Of a DNA stretch of 64,000 nt, positions 46,451 through 59,925 are shown piece by piece. This DNA comes from Holothuria scabra. Lineage: Eukaryota > Echinodermata > Holothuroidea > Aspidochirotida > Holothuriidae. The stretch lies in the NCBI GenBank assembly GCA_037179385.1, contig CM074179.1, forward strand, positions 67,847,806-67,911,805, read 5' to 3'. The notes beneath the pieces are model-generated. The model did no database searches and had not been told where the DNA came from. It saw only the letters and a program-made list of their open reading frames with translations. The number at the start of each line of letters is the position of its first letter. The stretch's first letter is position 1. The translations under genes were made by a program, and so were the position numbers.

Positions 46451-48639
46451 CAACGACGTTGAAAACTACGTCTAAGATAAAATATCATTTCAATAACTTC
46501 ACTTCGTATCTACCGTCGTAGGGCGCCACTCCATTCGTGGAAGCTGTATATAACCTCATCTTCTAGTTGCATGAATTATACACTTGACTACTTTGGATTT
46601 AAATCTAGAACCGTCTCTTCTATGAATTGGCTACTTAGAATGTACGAAAAGTACCGAAGACTATTAGCAAAACCAAGGTCCAGTTTAATAGTAAGAAGAT
46701 GATTTACCGTTTAAGAAACCATTTCATTAATAAAAATGATTGTTATGTCACAATGCTAGAAACTGCTGAATCAGCTACACAGAAAATAATGTCCGTTTAT
46801 GGTTTCTGGACTGGGGGAAATTAAGATGAAGTAAATTAAGTTACGGGTGATCCAGTGAGCGTTAAGCCTTTGCCATTCCTCTTAAACACGTCTTCACCAG
46901 ACAGACAGCTGTAGGCTAAGTACTAATATGGATTACGAACTAACCGTTAGTAAAAGTTAGATGAAGACCTGTTGCCTGCGAATTATGGAAGTTAGCCTTG
47001 CATAACAAAAGCATTATAAAAGGCAAAGGAATACTGCTCTCACTATCAAACTTCAATAGGTTTCTTGAAAAAATGGGTTTTGTTTAGCAAGAAACTTAGT
47101 AAATAACAAATATTTTTAGGTCTTTTAAAAATGCAATTAAGAACTTGAAAATAAAAGTCTAAGGAAGTAAGGTTAAATCAAGTTTCGATATGTCTGATCT
47201 TTTGAAAAGGCAAAGGTGTCACATTGTCAACAAAATGTGACCTCTAAGCAAGTACACATGACATCATATCATAATGACCAATCTTATGTTTTTCTTTAAA
47301 ATTTGCAACCAGTTTTGTTCTCCACAATCTCATGCTGTCATGATAGCCTTCCATAAGTAGCATAAGGGTTTTGCAAACTTTATATTCCTTACAGGAGGAT
47401 CCTTTCCCTATTAACTTCATCTTTTAACTTGAAGGTCAGCACAACAGTCTGGAAAACTAATGGAAACAAATCATGCTTTTCAATGAGAGGAAGTAATAGA
47501 ATTTCTGCTGCCCTCGAGCTCACAAACATTGGGACATTAAATTGTAGAAAGTTCAATTGCGGATATCTCGGAGAGTTAAATTTGATTTAAGGAAGTTTAA
47601 TAATCAAACTTGTGACTTTAGTTCCTCTTTCAGATATTCACTGAATGTTCGATACTCACAAAACTTGGACTCGTCACAGTCATGTTGCAATTAAGTGCAC
47701 CTATAAAATTTGTCTGAAATAAAAATATCTTCATGCACTTTTTTTCAAAGACGGACGTACGATGCTGGTGTAAAATGGACCCTTGCAGAAGTATGTAAAA
47801 TATCCAAGCAAAGCGCCACAGTCATACGATGCATATACTTCACACGAAAAACGCTTTTGCCAAAACAACGCATCTTCGCCCGTTAAGAAATTATCCCCAT
47901 AGTTTGTAATGTACTTAATGAATAAGGTTACCATTGTGTAAGAGGTTGAGTACTGTAATCTCTCTAACAGTTGACAGGATATTTTACTGAACTGTTCGAA
48001 AGCTGCAGTTTTCTCTTACTTGTGTATTTGTAGGTAAGGTTTCCGCTTTCCGTCTGAAAAAAGAACCCACCGTTTTGAAAGGGCTTGATTGACAAAAATA
48101 CCTAATATTTTGCTCCCAAACGTAGAGAAGGTTTTAATAGTTGATATTGTGATACCGTCGGTGCATGCTCTAAATGATAAAAGCTGCAGGTAACCTGGTA
48201 TATCTTACCTAAAGATATTGTTGTAGATTTAGTCAACTTCTTAACTTCCGTTTTGGGGGCGCAAGGGAAGAAAGGTTTGGGCAGACAAACCAGAGTGTTT
48301 CTCATATCCTAACATTTTGACGATGCGAAAATGGCACATAACTTTTTAGGGTTATTTAGAGAATTGCACTTATGCTGACTTTGTTTTCAGAGTGCACCAT
48401 TTTATATTCCTTGCCGAAGGAAGGCAAGGAATCTATGCGATTGTGATGTCTGAATGTGTGTGTGTGTGGGTTTACCTCACTTTCAGACAGAGGACATAAA
48501 CAATGGATTTTTCGGGTCTTCTAAAGGAAATTTTATAGATATCTTGAGTCCTCAAAAGTTTGAACAATAGAGAGTCTATTGTTAAGATTAGGGCTTAGGA
48601 AGCAAGATCAAAGAAAAAAAAAAAATCCTCAGAATGTGT
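46451..48639. other. unassigned DNA
   Basis: No gene is recognised. A short GTGTGTGTG tract is near 48456. Confidence 0.4.
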
Positions 48640-49990
48640 GAAAAACCTGGGTGTGCGTTTTGTGTCTGTGGCGCTTTTGCTTGTAAACAGGGTATATCAA
48701 GGAGAATAAGTGTGACTAATCTCATATTTGGTGTGTGGGTTGGCCATATCGAGTAGAGGATCCCTGTTGTTTCTGATGGAGTTCCAGGTTATTTGGGGTC
48801 ACGAGAGGTCAAAAGGTAAAAACCTTGTAAACACAATATCTCAAGCACGGTACATGTGACTAGGCTCATATTTGAGTGTGTGGGTTAGTCGTATTAAGTA
48901 GATGATCCGTATCGACTTTTGTGGAGGTCAAAGTTCATTTGGGGTCACCGGAGGTCAAATGGTAGGTTCCGTAGAATTGCTTGTAAAAAACTATATCAAG
49001 AAGGGTAAGAAGGACTAATTTCATATTTGGTCTTTGGGTTGGCCATGTTAAGTAGATGATTCCTTTTGTTTTGGTGGTCAAAAAGTCATTCAGGATCACG
49101 AGAGGTCAAAAAGTCAAAACCTTGTAAACACGATATCTCAAGAACGTTACATGCAACTATGCCGTATTTGGTGTGTGGGTTGGTCGAATTGAGTAAATGA
49201 TCCCTATTGTTTTTAATGGAGGCCAAAGGTCATTTGGGGTCACCAGAGGTCAAAAAGTAAAAACCTTAAAAGCAAGATATCTCAAGAACGGTACAAGTGA
49301 CTATGCTCATATTTGGGTGTGTGGGTTGGTCATATTGAGTACAAGATCCTGATTGTTTCTGCTGGAGGTCAAGGTCATTTGGGGTCACGAGAGGTCAAAA
49401 GGTCAAAGCCCTGCAATCACGATATCTCAGCTATGGTGCATGTGACTATGCTCATATTTGTGTGGGTTGGTTGTATTAAGCAGATGATCCCTATCGAGTT
49501 TTGTGGAGGTCAAATGTCATTTGGGGTTATAAGAGGTCAAAACCTTGTAAAAGTGATATCTCAAGAATGGTTCATGTGACTAAGCTCATCTTTGGATGTG
49601 TGGGTTGGCCGTATTGAGTATAGGATCTCTATCGATTTTCATGAAGGTCAAAGGTCATTTGAGGTCAGCAGTGTCAAAGTTTGACAAGCTTGTTTGCACA
49701 GTGTTAAGAGAAAGGTAACTTGTAGGGTCCTCATACTTGGCATGTATATGGTGCATAGTGAATAAAAGATCCTTATAGTTTCTGGTGGAGGCCAAGTGTC
49801 ATTTGGGTTCACAAGGGGTCCAAGGCTTTATATAATGTTTCCATAATTTCCCAAAGTGAGTTTTGGGTACTGAAAATTTTCACACATAGTATGTGGATGT
49901 GATATAGTGAGCAAAACCCTCAATCTAGTTGAACAAAGGTCACCAGGGATCTCAATGTAGGAATCTTGGATGGCTTGCATGTATACTTTG
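48640..49990 (+). repeat. AGGTCA-type tandem array, about 9 units
   Basis: Units of about 139-155 bp carry, in order, 'cttgtaaacacgatatctcaag', 'catgtgactatgctcatatttgg', 'gtgtgggttggtcgtattgag', 'gatccctat' and 'ggaggtcaaaggtcatttgggg' followed by 'tcacgagaggtcaaa' (phrases of each unit vary). GGGTTGG landmarks lie near 48733, 48882, 49037, 49176, 49324, 49464 and 49603. A perfect nuclear-receptor DR1 (AGGTCA-A-AGGTCA) is at 49645-49657. The last two units are more diverged. Confidence 0.9.
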
Positions 49991-52900
49991 TGGGTGCATT
50001 ACGGAGCACTTTTAATTTGAAAAACATTACGGAGCACTGTCAATCTGGAAAAAAATAGTCTCAATTTCAGCGGCAAAGAATCACTTAGCCAATGGACTTT
50101 CTGGTTTGAATTTAGGATTAGGGATTTGAATTTTTTCTACTGTTAGTTGTGCTGACATGACCCATGACTCTTAATGATTTGCGGTATGGTTAATTCCGTG
50201 CTAGCAAATTTATATGTTCAAAACTTGTTTGAGAAATTTCAGTATTTATGCAAGTATAGTAATTTATTGACAATGGTCCCATTATATCATTGTAATGTCA
50301 GTACGTAATTTACGTTTTAGTCAAGAAAATCAATTTATAACTAAATGAAATGAATACTGGTATACGGAAATTACCTTTCACACGTTAACTAAAGCTCAGA
50401 CAAAGTTGATAAGTGAGCCAAAAAGAGAAAAGAATATGGTATTGACTGTACTCAGTTCAAAATTTCAAAGCTAAAATAAATGAGACGCGTGTTCTAATAT
50501 TCGGGAAAATGACAAAACCATCATTTTAAGCTAGAGGTTCTTTGATTCAAATAACTCTTCTCACAGGTTTGGTACATCAAACCCTTAAACCCTTATTTAA
50601 GACTGAAGGTAAATTTAAGGTGTTTTTAAAATCATATATAACAATATACCTTTTAAGGTCTAGAAAAATTATACAAAAAAAAAAAAAAAAATGTCGGCTC
50701 TGTCCTTCAGTCATTTGGCATGTCAATGGGATCGGAAGTCTCCACAGTGACTAATTTTATTTTAAACAAAATGACGACATAACGGAATGTTTTGACATAA
50801 TGCATCGTTACATTTTTCCTCGTAGTAACACCGATTTCGAAACATTATTTGAAAATTAATACCGCAGCGTTGTACCATATTCTGTTTAGGCCCCATCTTT
50901 TCACATAAGTATACAAGTCATAAAATTCACAAAATCATAGAAAACTTAAAATCATAAAATATTAGCGTATAAATCTTTCAAAGACCAATTCACTTCTGTT
51001 TTGGTTGCACAAATTATACTTGCTTTTCACGTCCTTTGATGTTCTGGAACGACCAAATGAACTGAATCATTTTTTCAATAAACCTCATCATGTTTTGTTT
51101 TGTTTTAAAGTCTACTGTGTGAGATAGGTCTAGAGGTAAGCTGATAAAAATGTTACCATCAATAAATTAAATCACATAAACCACTTGTATATTCATAATT
51201 TTGATATCATTTGTAATTTTCACGAAAAGGAAACAGGGTTGCTCTCATATCTGAAATTCACTTGTTGAGAGTTTTTTTTTTAGGTCTGTTTGTATCCATT
51301 TCCCCCTCCCTTGATTATATTTACCAAAAAGACGTAATAGACGTAATATGAGAAAAGAATGCGGTTGGGGCTGACGAAGACTTGAAGAAAAGTTTAATGA
51401 CTGAAAGGAGAAGGTGATGAGTATCTTTATACACCACAAATCGAAAGCCAAGTGTTTACATTACAATAACTGATTCCTGTAATAAGTCAGGGGAGCGACT
51501 ACAGGACCTTCGCAGTTATCACTAAAGAAATCTTTGAAGAGAGGGATTGCAACATATATTTTGAGAGTAAAAAAAATGTCACTGAGACTTGTTACCTATC
51601 GAGTAGGTTACCTTCTTCACGTCATTGGTATATTTTTCGATGCACTTTTCTCGAAAACTGGCCTAAAGTTCACGAAATACAATGTCTTTACATCTTTACA
51701 ATTCATCCGCAACGTGCAAAGGATATAGGGAAAAAGCATGAACGGGTGATCGCTTGCCCTGAGGAGGGAACTTAGAGAAAAAGTTTCAACGCATATCCTT
51801 AGTAGCAATCTGGTGCAATTTTCCGCGTCTTATGAAATCATATTTTTCTCGAGACATCCTATCTTTCAGGTAACTCAAGCTCTTTTTTTTCCTTTCGGGG
51901 GACTGAGGTTTTGAAATTTTGTTACGATTCTTAAGGCTTATACATAACAAAGTGCCGACGCACAAACGACTATTTAAACGGAGCGCCATTATCAGTTCGC
52001 GCGAAAGGTTCGTGAAACAATGTGTGACCCCGCAGACAGGTGAAAGTGACATTTCTAACCATTGAAATTATACTCTAAGCAGTCCGGCCTTCATTAAACT
52101 TTTCTCCGCAATAAAATGTGAACTTCAATATGAAATTAGCAAATTGCATTACGTTCAGAAAATTTTCAGATAAAATACACAGCCACTATTACGGCCAAAC
52201 CTTAGACTCTGTATACACCTCGTAACCCTCCTGTTTGCCTGTGTAATCTGACAGTTGTATACATCCCACAATTTTGTGTTACTTTCGCCTAAACATTATA
52301 ACTATTTTGGGCAAAATGTTTTCCAAACTATAAAGTGGGGTCGAGAAATAAGTAACTCTGATTGGCTGAATTATAAGGAATTTTCAATGAAGTTTTTAAC
52401 TGTCGTGAAAATTTTACCGCGACTAATGCTTGTTTTTCATTTTTCTGTCAAACGTTTGTTAAGATTCGAGCAGACTTGGGAGTGTTTTGTGTAATTAATT
52501 CATATCAGATTTTTTTTAAGACAGAAAAGGCTATCTGAATCTGTTTAGACCTCTGCCCAAATGTAGACCATAGGGAAATCGGTAAGCAGTTTTTCCCCTG
52601 CATTATTTTGAGCATAGGATCACCTTTGAAAATTTGGGAAAAATTCGGACCATATTTGTACATGCAATCTGATGCCATAAAAGCTACCTTTCCATTAAAC
52701 TTATGTGTTTAAAAAATATTCCTCTTTTAGGAACTAAGAAATGCATCTGTAAACTGATGCATGGCCCCTGGCTTTGCTAAAAGTGCCGTTTCTCTTAAAT
52801 TGGTAAAATTCATATGGAAGGCAGTTCCGACTTGTTCTAATAAAGTTTGTTTGGTTGCGATGTTAGTGAAGGGTTTAAAGAGACCAACAGCCTGGTATCG

Positions 52901-55795
52901 TTCTTGCCCAGAGTTCTCACATTTTAGACTAAAGTTTTGAAGTTTTGGTAGATTTTTCTCGCAATGGAAGCATCTCTGGAAAAAAAACTTTAAGTCTACC
53001 GTTAGTAAAGTAATCGCAACGGAAAGGTCCATACATTTAGTGATGGATTCAATGGATTGGCAAAACTAGCTGAAATTTTGCATCGCAAATATTTGTATGT
53101 CAGTCCAAACCAGCTTGCAAAATTGAACATTTGGGGGAGATATTGAGCTGATAATGGGGCGATAATCTATTCCTTAAATCCTACTCTCTAAGTGTCAAAA
53201 GATATGTCTAACTCTTCGTTTTACCTTCTTTTTTCTCCTTTTTTCCCTCCTTCCTTTCTATTTTCATTGTTTTTCTCATTTTATTGTTTCTGTTCATTTT
53301 TTATGTTTTCCTATTTTATCAAAATTTTCACAGCCCCCCCCCCCCCTTGCGGCACCTTTCCTGACTTTTCCGATGAACATTACAAAAAAGTGTTAGGAAC
53401 TAAATTCAAATGTTGTCGGCATATTTTGTGCAATCTGTACTTCCTTACTTTATGTTTTGCAATATTACAGAGTGACACAACTAACAAGGTGGGGTAAATC
53501 GGAGAGTGATTAATTATCTCTTTCCAGATTTAAAGGATTTGTAATACAAGAGTCAAATTTACTTACGCCATAAATATTGGTAAAAAATAATCAATTACAG
53601 ACTGCCTAGAATAAGTTACCCTATAGTTGTCTTCTTACTAATGTTCTTATAAACACAAGCTTACGTAGGAAGGGAGTTTTATTAGCATCAGGGTCGAGGG
53701 GATTTTTGTGAGGCTAAATACTTAACAATAACGTTATACAATGAGCATTGAAGTGCTTCATTACATAACAAGACCTCCAATTTTAGCCTACGATCCATTG
53801 TTGAAAATTTCCTACAGTTATTTTTTCATTAAACGTGTAATGCTGCCATGAGGTGACATTTAAATAACCTTCATTATTATGAAGTTTCTTGTAATGTGAT
53901 ACGTCAATTGTGTTATTCTAACATAATACTGTTATCTTATTAAGGAATAAACTGCTTTTTCGGGACATTGTCTTCGAATAAGCGGTCCAAATTTGGGAGA
54001 AGAACGAACTTACTCCGACAATCATCCGACAAATGAGGCTTACAAATTCCGTTTTCTCTACCACTGAAAATGTTTCTTCTTTACTTTCTCTAACAAGTCC
54101 TGTTATGTAGGTCTTGTAAACTAAGTGCGTGTGGCCTCTCAGAAGCTAAATTAAGGGCGCTTATATATATTTGTGTCTGAATGCAAACGAAGGCAGCCTT
54201 AGCGCTTTCCTTGCGCGTGTAAGCATGCGAAGAATTTTCCATTTTATGTAATCTAACTGCATCATAAGAGCCCAGTTCACATTTTTTTTTTGTGGTACGA
54301 TTTCATCTGGGCTATGACAGAGGTGTGTAGCGTGCGAATACAGAAGGTGGATTTGAGTAGCTTTCACAAAAAGTATGTTTTGTACGTTTATTGGGCAAAA
54401 ATAGCTAAAGGGTGTCAAAGAAAATTTGTCGGATGTTACGTATACAGTCGTACAAACCTACTTAGCCGATTGCCACAAGACAAAAACAAATCTTCATCCC
54501 TGCAATGTTCGATTGTTCTACGGGAAATGCAGGATTGTTACAGGAATATTTATACCCTTGAGGTCTCAGTTCATTTCACTTAGTTTTTTACAAGCGTCCG
54601 CGATACACTAGCTTGTATTCATTGTATTATTCGGTTGGTTCCTTGGAACTGCCTGATTGATTCCATCAAAGAAGCCGAAGAAGGGGCCCTTACAAGAAGA
54701 AATGGATGAGCCGGACGTTTATGGCCATTGAATTCGAAATATAATTGAAGCACAGTGTCATAGGCAGTTTTCACACTACCATATGATTCAGGTGGTTTTT
54801 TTCTCTTGAGGGTGCCGTGAAGGGGTAGGGGAAATTTCCATTGGCTGATTAAAAGCAGTGACGACATTTCGTAGGTGCATTAAGTTGGAACATTCTGGTG
54901 TTGTATGCATTGCCTGACTTATACAGTTTTTGAATTAGTGCTGTATTTATACCTTCATTCTTCCTGAAACAACTGAAGAGCGTTAATCCTAACTTTTGTT
55001 CCACATAAATCTTTAGGTTTAATGCCCTTCTTCAAAACCTCTTGTCAGTGTCATAAAAGTACATTTCATGCTTTGAAATATGAACTGTATATTACGGTTG
55101 GAGCTGGGATGTGGGGCTTGGGATGGGGCTATGGGTAAGGACACAGGAAGCTTATATATTGAAGGTGAACTGCTACAAAAAAGGTTGACAGCATTCACCT
55201 CGGTTTCTTGTTGTAAGGGTAACGAATTTGTTACTTAAGGGACTTAATTGAGTGAAAAATGTATTAATAGGCGTGAGTTATTACTCTTGTTAAAATGTCA
55301 ATGAATAAAATTAATTCAATGAATATCTTTCCTTTTTGCTGTTTTGGCCTTGCTGGAGCTAGCTGAGTGCAATCTGCGTGCTCGATTTTAGGCCCTGCAC
55401 TTTCACAGAGGTATTGGTTATGTTACACCTGTATCTGTATGGGTACACTTGTTGTAGTGTGTATGTGAATAAAGGTGCATTAGTTTGGCCTGCTACGATG
55501 GTAACATTCTTTAGTCAAGCCTTCTGACCTGTAATTACCATTGACCACCTATAAGCAACTACACCTTAAGATTGAGACTCCTTACGTAAAAGTTGATGCT
55601 TTCAGAAGTATATGACATACTGTACATCAGAATACATACTATGATAATGACAGTTTTTTTCAGTATCTCTTTTCCTGTGTCTTAATGAATATTGCATCGG
55701 AAGTAAGGGGGCAGGTTCCAGCCATTAACCTTACCGTCCAAAAGAGGTTCAGGAGAAACTTGTCTCAGTTGCTGCGCCTGTTGATCGTGTAGGAC
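49991..55795. other. mostly unassigned DNA
   Basis: Around 51960-52010 the phrase CGGAGCGCCATTATCAG and GCGCGAAAGG marks a hAT-like remnant related to the one at 44.5 kb. A poly-C run sits at 53335. An isolated 42-base open segment at 50567-50608 has acceptor- and donor-like ends but no partners. No gene is supported. Confidence 0.4.
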
Positions 55796-55859
55796 TTTCC
55801 CTATGGAACGCCAAAAGGGCAAGGTTTGTTGTTGTTCCAAATGATTTCGTTCATTTGTT

Positions 55860-56420
55860 TGTCGTTGTTCATTTCTATTTCGTTGCTATTTTTCATTTTG
55901 TTCCTTTCTTATTTCGTTGTCTAATTCTATTTTGTTTTCAAATTCTAATCCGTTATCAATTTAAAATTTGATGCCCATTTCTATTTCGTTGTCTACTTCT
56001 GTTTTGTTGTCTACTTTTAATCCGTTATCACTTTCTAATTCGTTGTCTGTTTCTGATTCGGTGTCAATTTCCAGTCCGTTGTCGATTACTAATTCGTTGC
56101 CTATTTTTATTTAATTGTTAACTGCTATTTCGTTGTCAATTTATTATCCGTTGTTCATTTCTATTTCCTTGTCTAGTTCTATTTCGTCGTCTATTTCTGT
56201 TGTGTTGTCAACTTCTAATCTGTTGTCACTTTCTAATGCGTTGTCTATTTTTAATCCGTTGTTCATTTCTATTTCGTTGTCAAGTGCTATTTCGTTGCTC
56301 CTCGCGATGTGGTTGTTCCTATCTAGCCTGTTGTGTAAATGCAGTTCGTTGCACACTTCAAGTTTGTTGTTCATTTTTAATCGGTTGTTCATTTTTAATC
56401 GGTTGTTCATTTTTAATCGG
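55860..56420 (-). repeat. FB-2 left arm tandem repeat
   Basis: Units such as ATTTCTATTTCGTTGTC run head to tail; on the minus strand they read AACGAAATAGAAAT. The inner end switches to CATTTTTAATCGGTTGTT units (three near-identical copies, 56371-56424). Confidence 0.88.
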
Positions 56421-56508
56421 TTCTTCCCGATAGATGGTGCTATTCATGAAGTCTTTCAAATAAAGCTAGCCTAGAGCAGCCGTACGTATAGTATGCGACC
56501 TGTACCGT

Positions 56509-57452
56509 ATAAAAAAAAATTATCACAATAAATTAGAAATAAAGAAAATATAGGAAACTAAAATAAAGGAAAAAAGGTGATAAGAAAAAAGGTAAAAAAA
56601 ATTATAAACGTAGGCCTAAGTGAAAAAAAAAAACACAAACTAAACCTCGAAAAGTGTTAGTGCCTCCCCGCTAATAAGGTTCATTGGCTACACTAAAAGT
56701 GTATGGTAGCTCTGCTAACCCATCTTTGGAATCTCTTGGGCACTAATTTCCGACCAGGTTCCAAAACGTAACTTCCGTCCTGTGTAACACTGCTACTTCA
56801 TGATTGGTCGCCTTCTTGCAACCTTGGAAATTCAAAATCAGAGCAAAACACAAACAGGATGCACACGCTGCCCTTCTGTGATTGGCACGTGATACAGGAA
56901 GTTGTTTTTACTTTGGCCATAAAGGCCTGCCTATAGCCATGCTGTCTGCCCTCAGTTCTGAGCTAGCCTTTCAAAGAATAGGTCCCTCAAGAACTATCAA
57001 AAGGTTAAACCCACAACACCCTTAAAAAGAGATAAAATTAGTCAGCACATAAATTGTGTACACGTTTCTTCGGTAATTCTGCTCATCTTGCTAAAAGCAT
57101 TATCTGTCCTAAAAAGTTAAATTCGAGAAACAGGATACTGAATCAAGAATTCCTTCCACAAAAAGTAGGAGAGCTTCCCGAGCCCTCAAAAGGGGAGAAA
57201 CTTCGTGCAAAATTTCAAAAGTATAGAATCGAGTGTACAGCCTAAAAAGGCGAAGTTAAAACTGCCAAATATTGTCTGAAGGCGGAACAAACCGAGCACT
57301 TCATCAATACCCTCTCCGATAGATCTCTATCGGATAAATGTATAATATAAAATAGCTCTAGGAAGGGGTTACAGCGTATAGCTTTACCCCGTCCTTCAAT
57401 CAGAATATCAAGCCTCATAGTCCTCAAAGGACCATTTCAAGTAAAACAATGA
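56509..57452 (+). pseudogene. decayed Penelope-like fragment PLE-3, first part
   Basis: The section 57100-57452 translates, with stops, to phrases matching the N-terminal RT flank of PLE-2: EKLRAKFQKY, then HFINTLSDRSLSD and a KGLQRIALP segment (compare KNLSDRPLS and GKGLKFI in PLE-2). Upstream to 56509 is A-rich unassigned sequence of the FB-2 loop. It is interrupted by a hAT-like insertion at 57461. Confidence 0.6.
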
Positions 57453-57460
57453 GGATACGA

Positions 57461-58587
57461 CATGGCCGTACGGGCCGGAGGGGGGCTGGGGGCGGCCGCC
57501 CCCCCCCCAAATGTCAGAAGCCTGACTAAATCGGGCAGATATTTTGTATCAGTCGGGCGAAAAATCGGAGAGTTAAATTCTATACTCCAGACTCTAGAGA
57601 AGAGGTGGCGCGCCAGAGTGGCTCTCAAGAGGACAATTTCTCTGTAATTAGAACCCAAAATTTTCGGCGCGCGTCACTCCAAATTCTTCAACAGTTCCAT
57701 TCCGCATGATAGCATAAGTCCTGTCAACCTCACCAAGTCACTCTAAACAGAGTACACAGGTTATGCAGACGTCGTCAATTTCATCCCATATCGCAAAGCC
57801 TGAGTTGCTGTTCTCTTGTGTGTTGAATGCGGCAGGGTCAGTTGGTGAGCGACTCACGGAGGAAAGTTTGGCTATTTCATCAGGAAGTTCAGGTGGTGTC
57901 CACACAATGTATGTCATCTCCGATACGGTCTACAACCCTTACCATTTTATTTTTTCTCTTTGTTCTGAATGATTACATATGTGTTTGTGTAAACCTACCA
58001 AAAATTTTCGCGCGCTTCGCGCGCTTTTTCACAGTTTGATTTTCTGGAAAAACAATGAATCAGGGTGGAATTATTTTCCTCTTGTATATACAAAGTTTAT
58101 GCAATACATGCCCCGCAATGGAATAGTGGAGTACACAGGTTTTCTCCTAATCCCCCTCACCAGTTTCTTGAAGGCATTGGGGCTGTCAAGGCTGCCCCGT
58201 CAGCAGTGTTGGCGGAACTGGGGCCTTGGGGAAGCCCCCAATGAAAAAAGTGAAGGAGCTAAAGTTATGTTAAGCCCCCCCAATATTTGCCAACTGCAGA
58301 CATGAGATCCATATTTCAAGACTGGGTTCATGCAGCTTAGAACACTCGGGAAGTGCCCTTTCCGGCCATCTGGAGGGTTTGTAAAGCAAAAAATTTTCTT
58401 GTACGCTCCACGCCAACTGATGTGGGCACTCCGCTCAGATAGTCTTCCTGGCACTCACCCCCCTCCCCCCAATATTTTGTCCGTTCCGCCGTACCTGTCC
58501 ATCACGAAAATTTTGGTGCCACCCGTACTCTGGAGTCGGGCAAAAAATCACCGCCCTCCCTGAGAGAAACGGTCCCGTACGGCCATG
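57461..58587. mobile_element. hAT-like non-autonomous element, 1127 bp, nested
   Basis: The 14-bp termini CATGGCCGTACGGG are perfectly inverted. The 8-bp target duplication GGATACGA (57453-57460 and 58588-58595) is also perfect, so the insertion is recent and of hAT type. Inside are a C-run, a CGCGCGCTTCGCGCGC palindrome (about 58011-58026) and GTACGCTCCACGCC and ACTCCGCTC words shared with the 44-kb elements. No transposase is visible. Confidence 0.9.
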
Positions 58588-59213
58588 GGATACGATATAC
58601 TCTGTATAAAAACAAAGAACTAAAACAAAACCCGCAGTGCTAAGACACTGGCACTTAATTTCGGAAAAATCCGAATCTGTGTCAAATTCTCCGACATCAC
58701 CGGTCATAGCCTTTGAGAGGGCACCCAAGCTTAACAATACGGTACCTAGTTAATTCTAGGCTTAAATTAAAATGACGGTGAACTGGAAACAAATCACGAG
58801 GAGAATGAAGGATTGCTCCCTCAATTCTCTCATCGAGGCGCTGTAAAATAGCAAATATTCTATCGAATTAAGACAAGGACAAACTAAAATGTCCAACTAC
58901 TGATGAAGCTCAACATCTAAAAATCAAGAGCAGAAACATGTCTAGTTAAAGGTTTTAGAAACCTAACAGAGCAGTACTTCAAAGTATCTGCGGTCTTCAA
59001 TCCCACCCCACAGCACAAAGATGCTACCTGTCTAATTACAAGACAGATCATCCGTTAAGAAAGCATAAAAATTCAAAAACTGAAACAAGGAACTGCATAC
59101 GCAGTATTAGATAATGCCACCGCCTACCTTTTTTAATTAATCTGCCGCAAACCAACAAAATGTAGGCAAGGTATGAAGTGTAAACGTGAATGACCTACAA
59201 TGAATTTCGCGCC
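58588..59213 (+). pseudogene. decayed Penelope-like fragment PLE-3, second part
   Basis: Right after the insertion the frame continues with IRYTLYKNKEL, the equivalent of the LRYFFQNKDQKL segment of PLE-2. Joining the flanks without one target copy restores a continuous RT-flank sequence. Beyond about 58720 the homology is not recognisable, and the loop ends at 59213. Confidence 0.55.
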
Positions 59214-59919
59214 ACGGTACAGGTCGTATACTATACGTACGACTGTTCTAGGCTAGCTTTATCTGAAAGACTTCATGAATAGCACCATCTATCGGGAAGA
59301 ACCGATTGAGAAGGAACAACCGATTCAAAATGAACAACCGATTAAAAATGAACAACAAACTTGAAGTGTGCAACGAACTGCATTTACACAACAGGCTAGA
59401 AAGAAACAACCACATCGCGAGGAGCAACGAAATAGCACTTGGCAACGAAATAGAAATGAACAACGGATTAAAAATAGACAACGCATTAGAAAGTGACAAC
59501 AAAACAGAAATAGACGACGAAATAGAACTAGACAACGAAATAGAAATGAACAACGGATAATAAATTGACAACGAAATAGCAGTTAACAATAAAATAAAAA
59601 TAGGCAACGAATTAGTAACCGACAACGGACTGGAAATTGACCCCGAAACAGAAATAAACAACGAATTAGAAAATGATAACAGATTAAAAGTAGACAACAA
59701 AACAGAAATAAACAACGAAATAGAACTAGGCAACGAAATAGAAATGGGCATCGAATTTGAAAGTGATAACGGAATAGAATTTGAAATTAAAATAGAATTA
59801 GACAACGAAATAAAAAGGAACAAAATGAAAAATAGCAACGAAATAGAAATGAACAACGACAAACAAATGAACGAAATAATTTGGAACAACAACAAACATT
59901 GCCCTTTTGGCGTTCCATA
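59214..59919 (+). repeat. FB-2 right arm tandem repeat
   Basis: The array repeats AACGAAATAGAAATG-type units (plus strand), complementary to the left arm. A few positions have indels; by eye the arms are about 90% alike. The minus-strand 215-codon frame here is low-complexity and comes from the repeat. Confidence 0.88.
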
Positions 59920-59925
59920 TTTCCC

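Larger units (their letters stand above)
55802..59919. mobile_element. foldback-like transposon FB-2, 4118 bp, with nested elements
   Basis: The termini TATGGAACGCC are inverted at 55802 and 59919 and flanked by a 6-bp direct repeat TTTCCC (55796-55801, 59920-59925). Arms of 707 and 706 bp (55802-56508 and 59214-59919) are inverted copies, made mostly of a degenerate 18-20 bp tandem unit like AACGAAATAGAAATG. The loop of 2.7 kb holds a decayed Penelope-like fragment split by a hAT-like element. No transposase is visible. The long open frames across the arms are a by-product of the repeat. Confidence 0.88.

Noticed and set aside
50567..50608. microexon with acceptor- and donor-like ends
   Set aside because: A 42-base segment with no partner exon; such matches are expected by chance in a window of this size.
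53192..53497. 101-codon hydrophobic open frame
   Set aside because: It comes from a pyrimidine-rich tract (TTTTCTCC words) and a poly-C run; composition alone explains the phenylalanine and serine runs.
59248..59895. 215-codon minus-strand open frame
   Set aside because: It is low-complexity sequence (serine, isoleucine, leucine, phenylalanine) generated by the FB-2 tandem unit; the left arm gives the same pattern in broken form.
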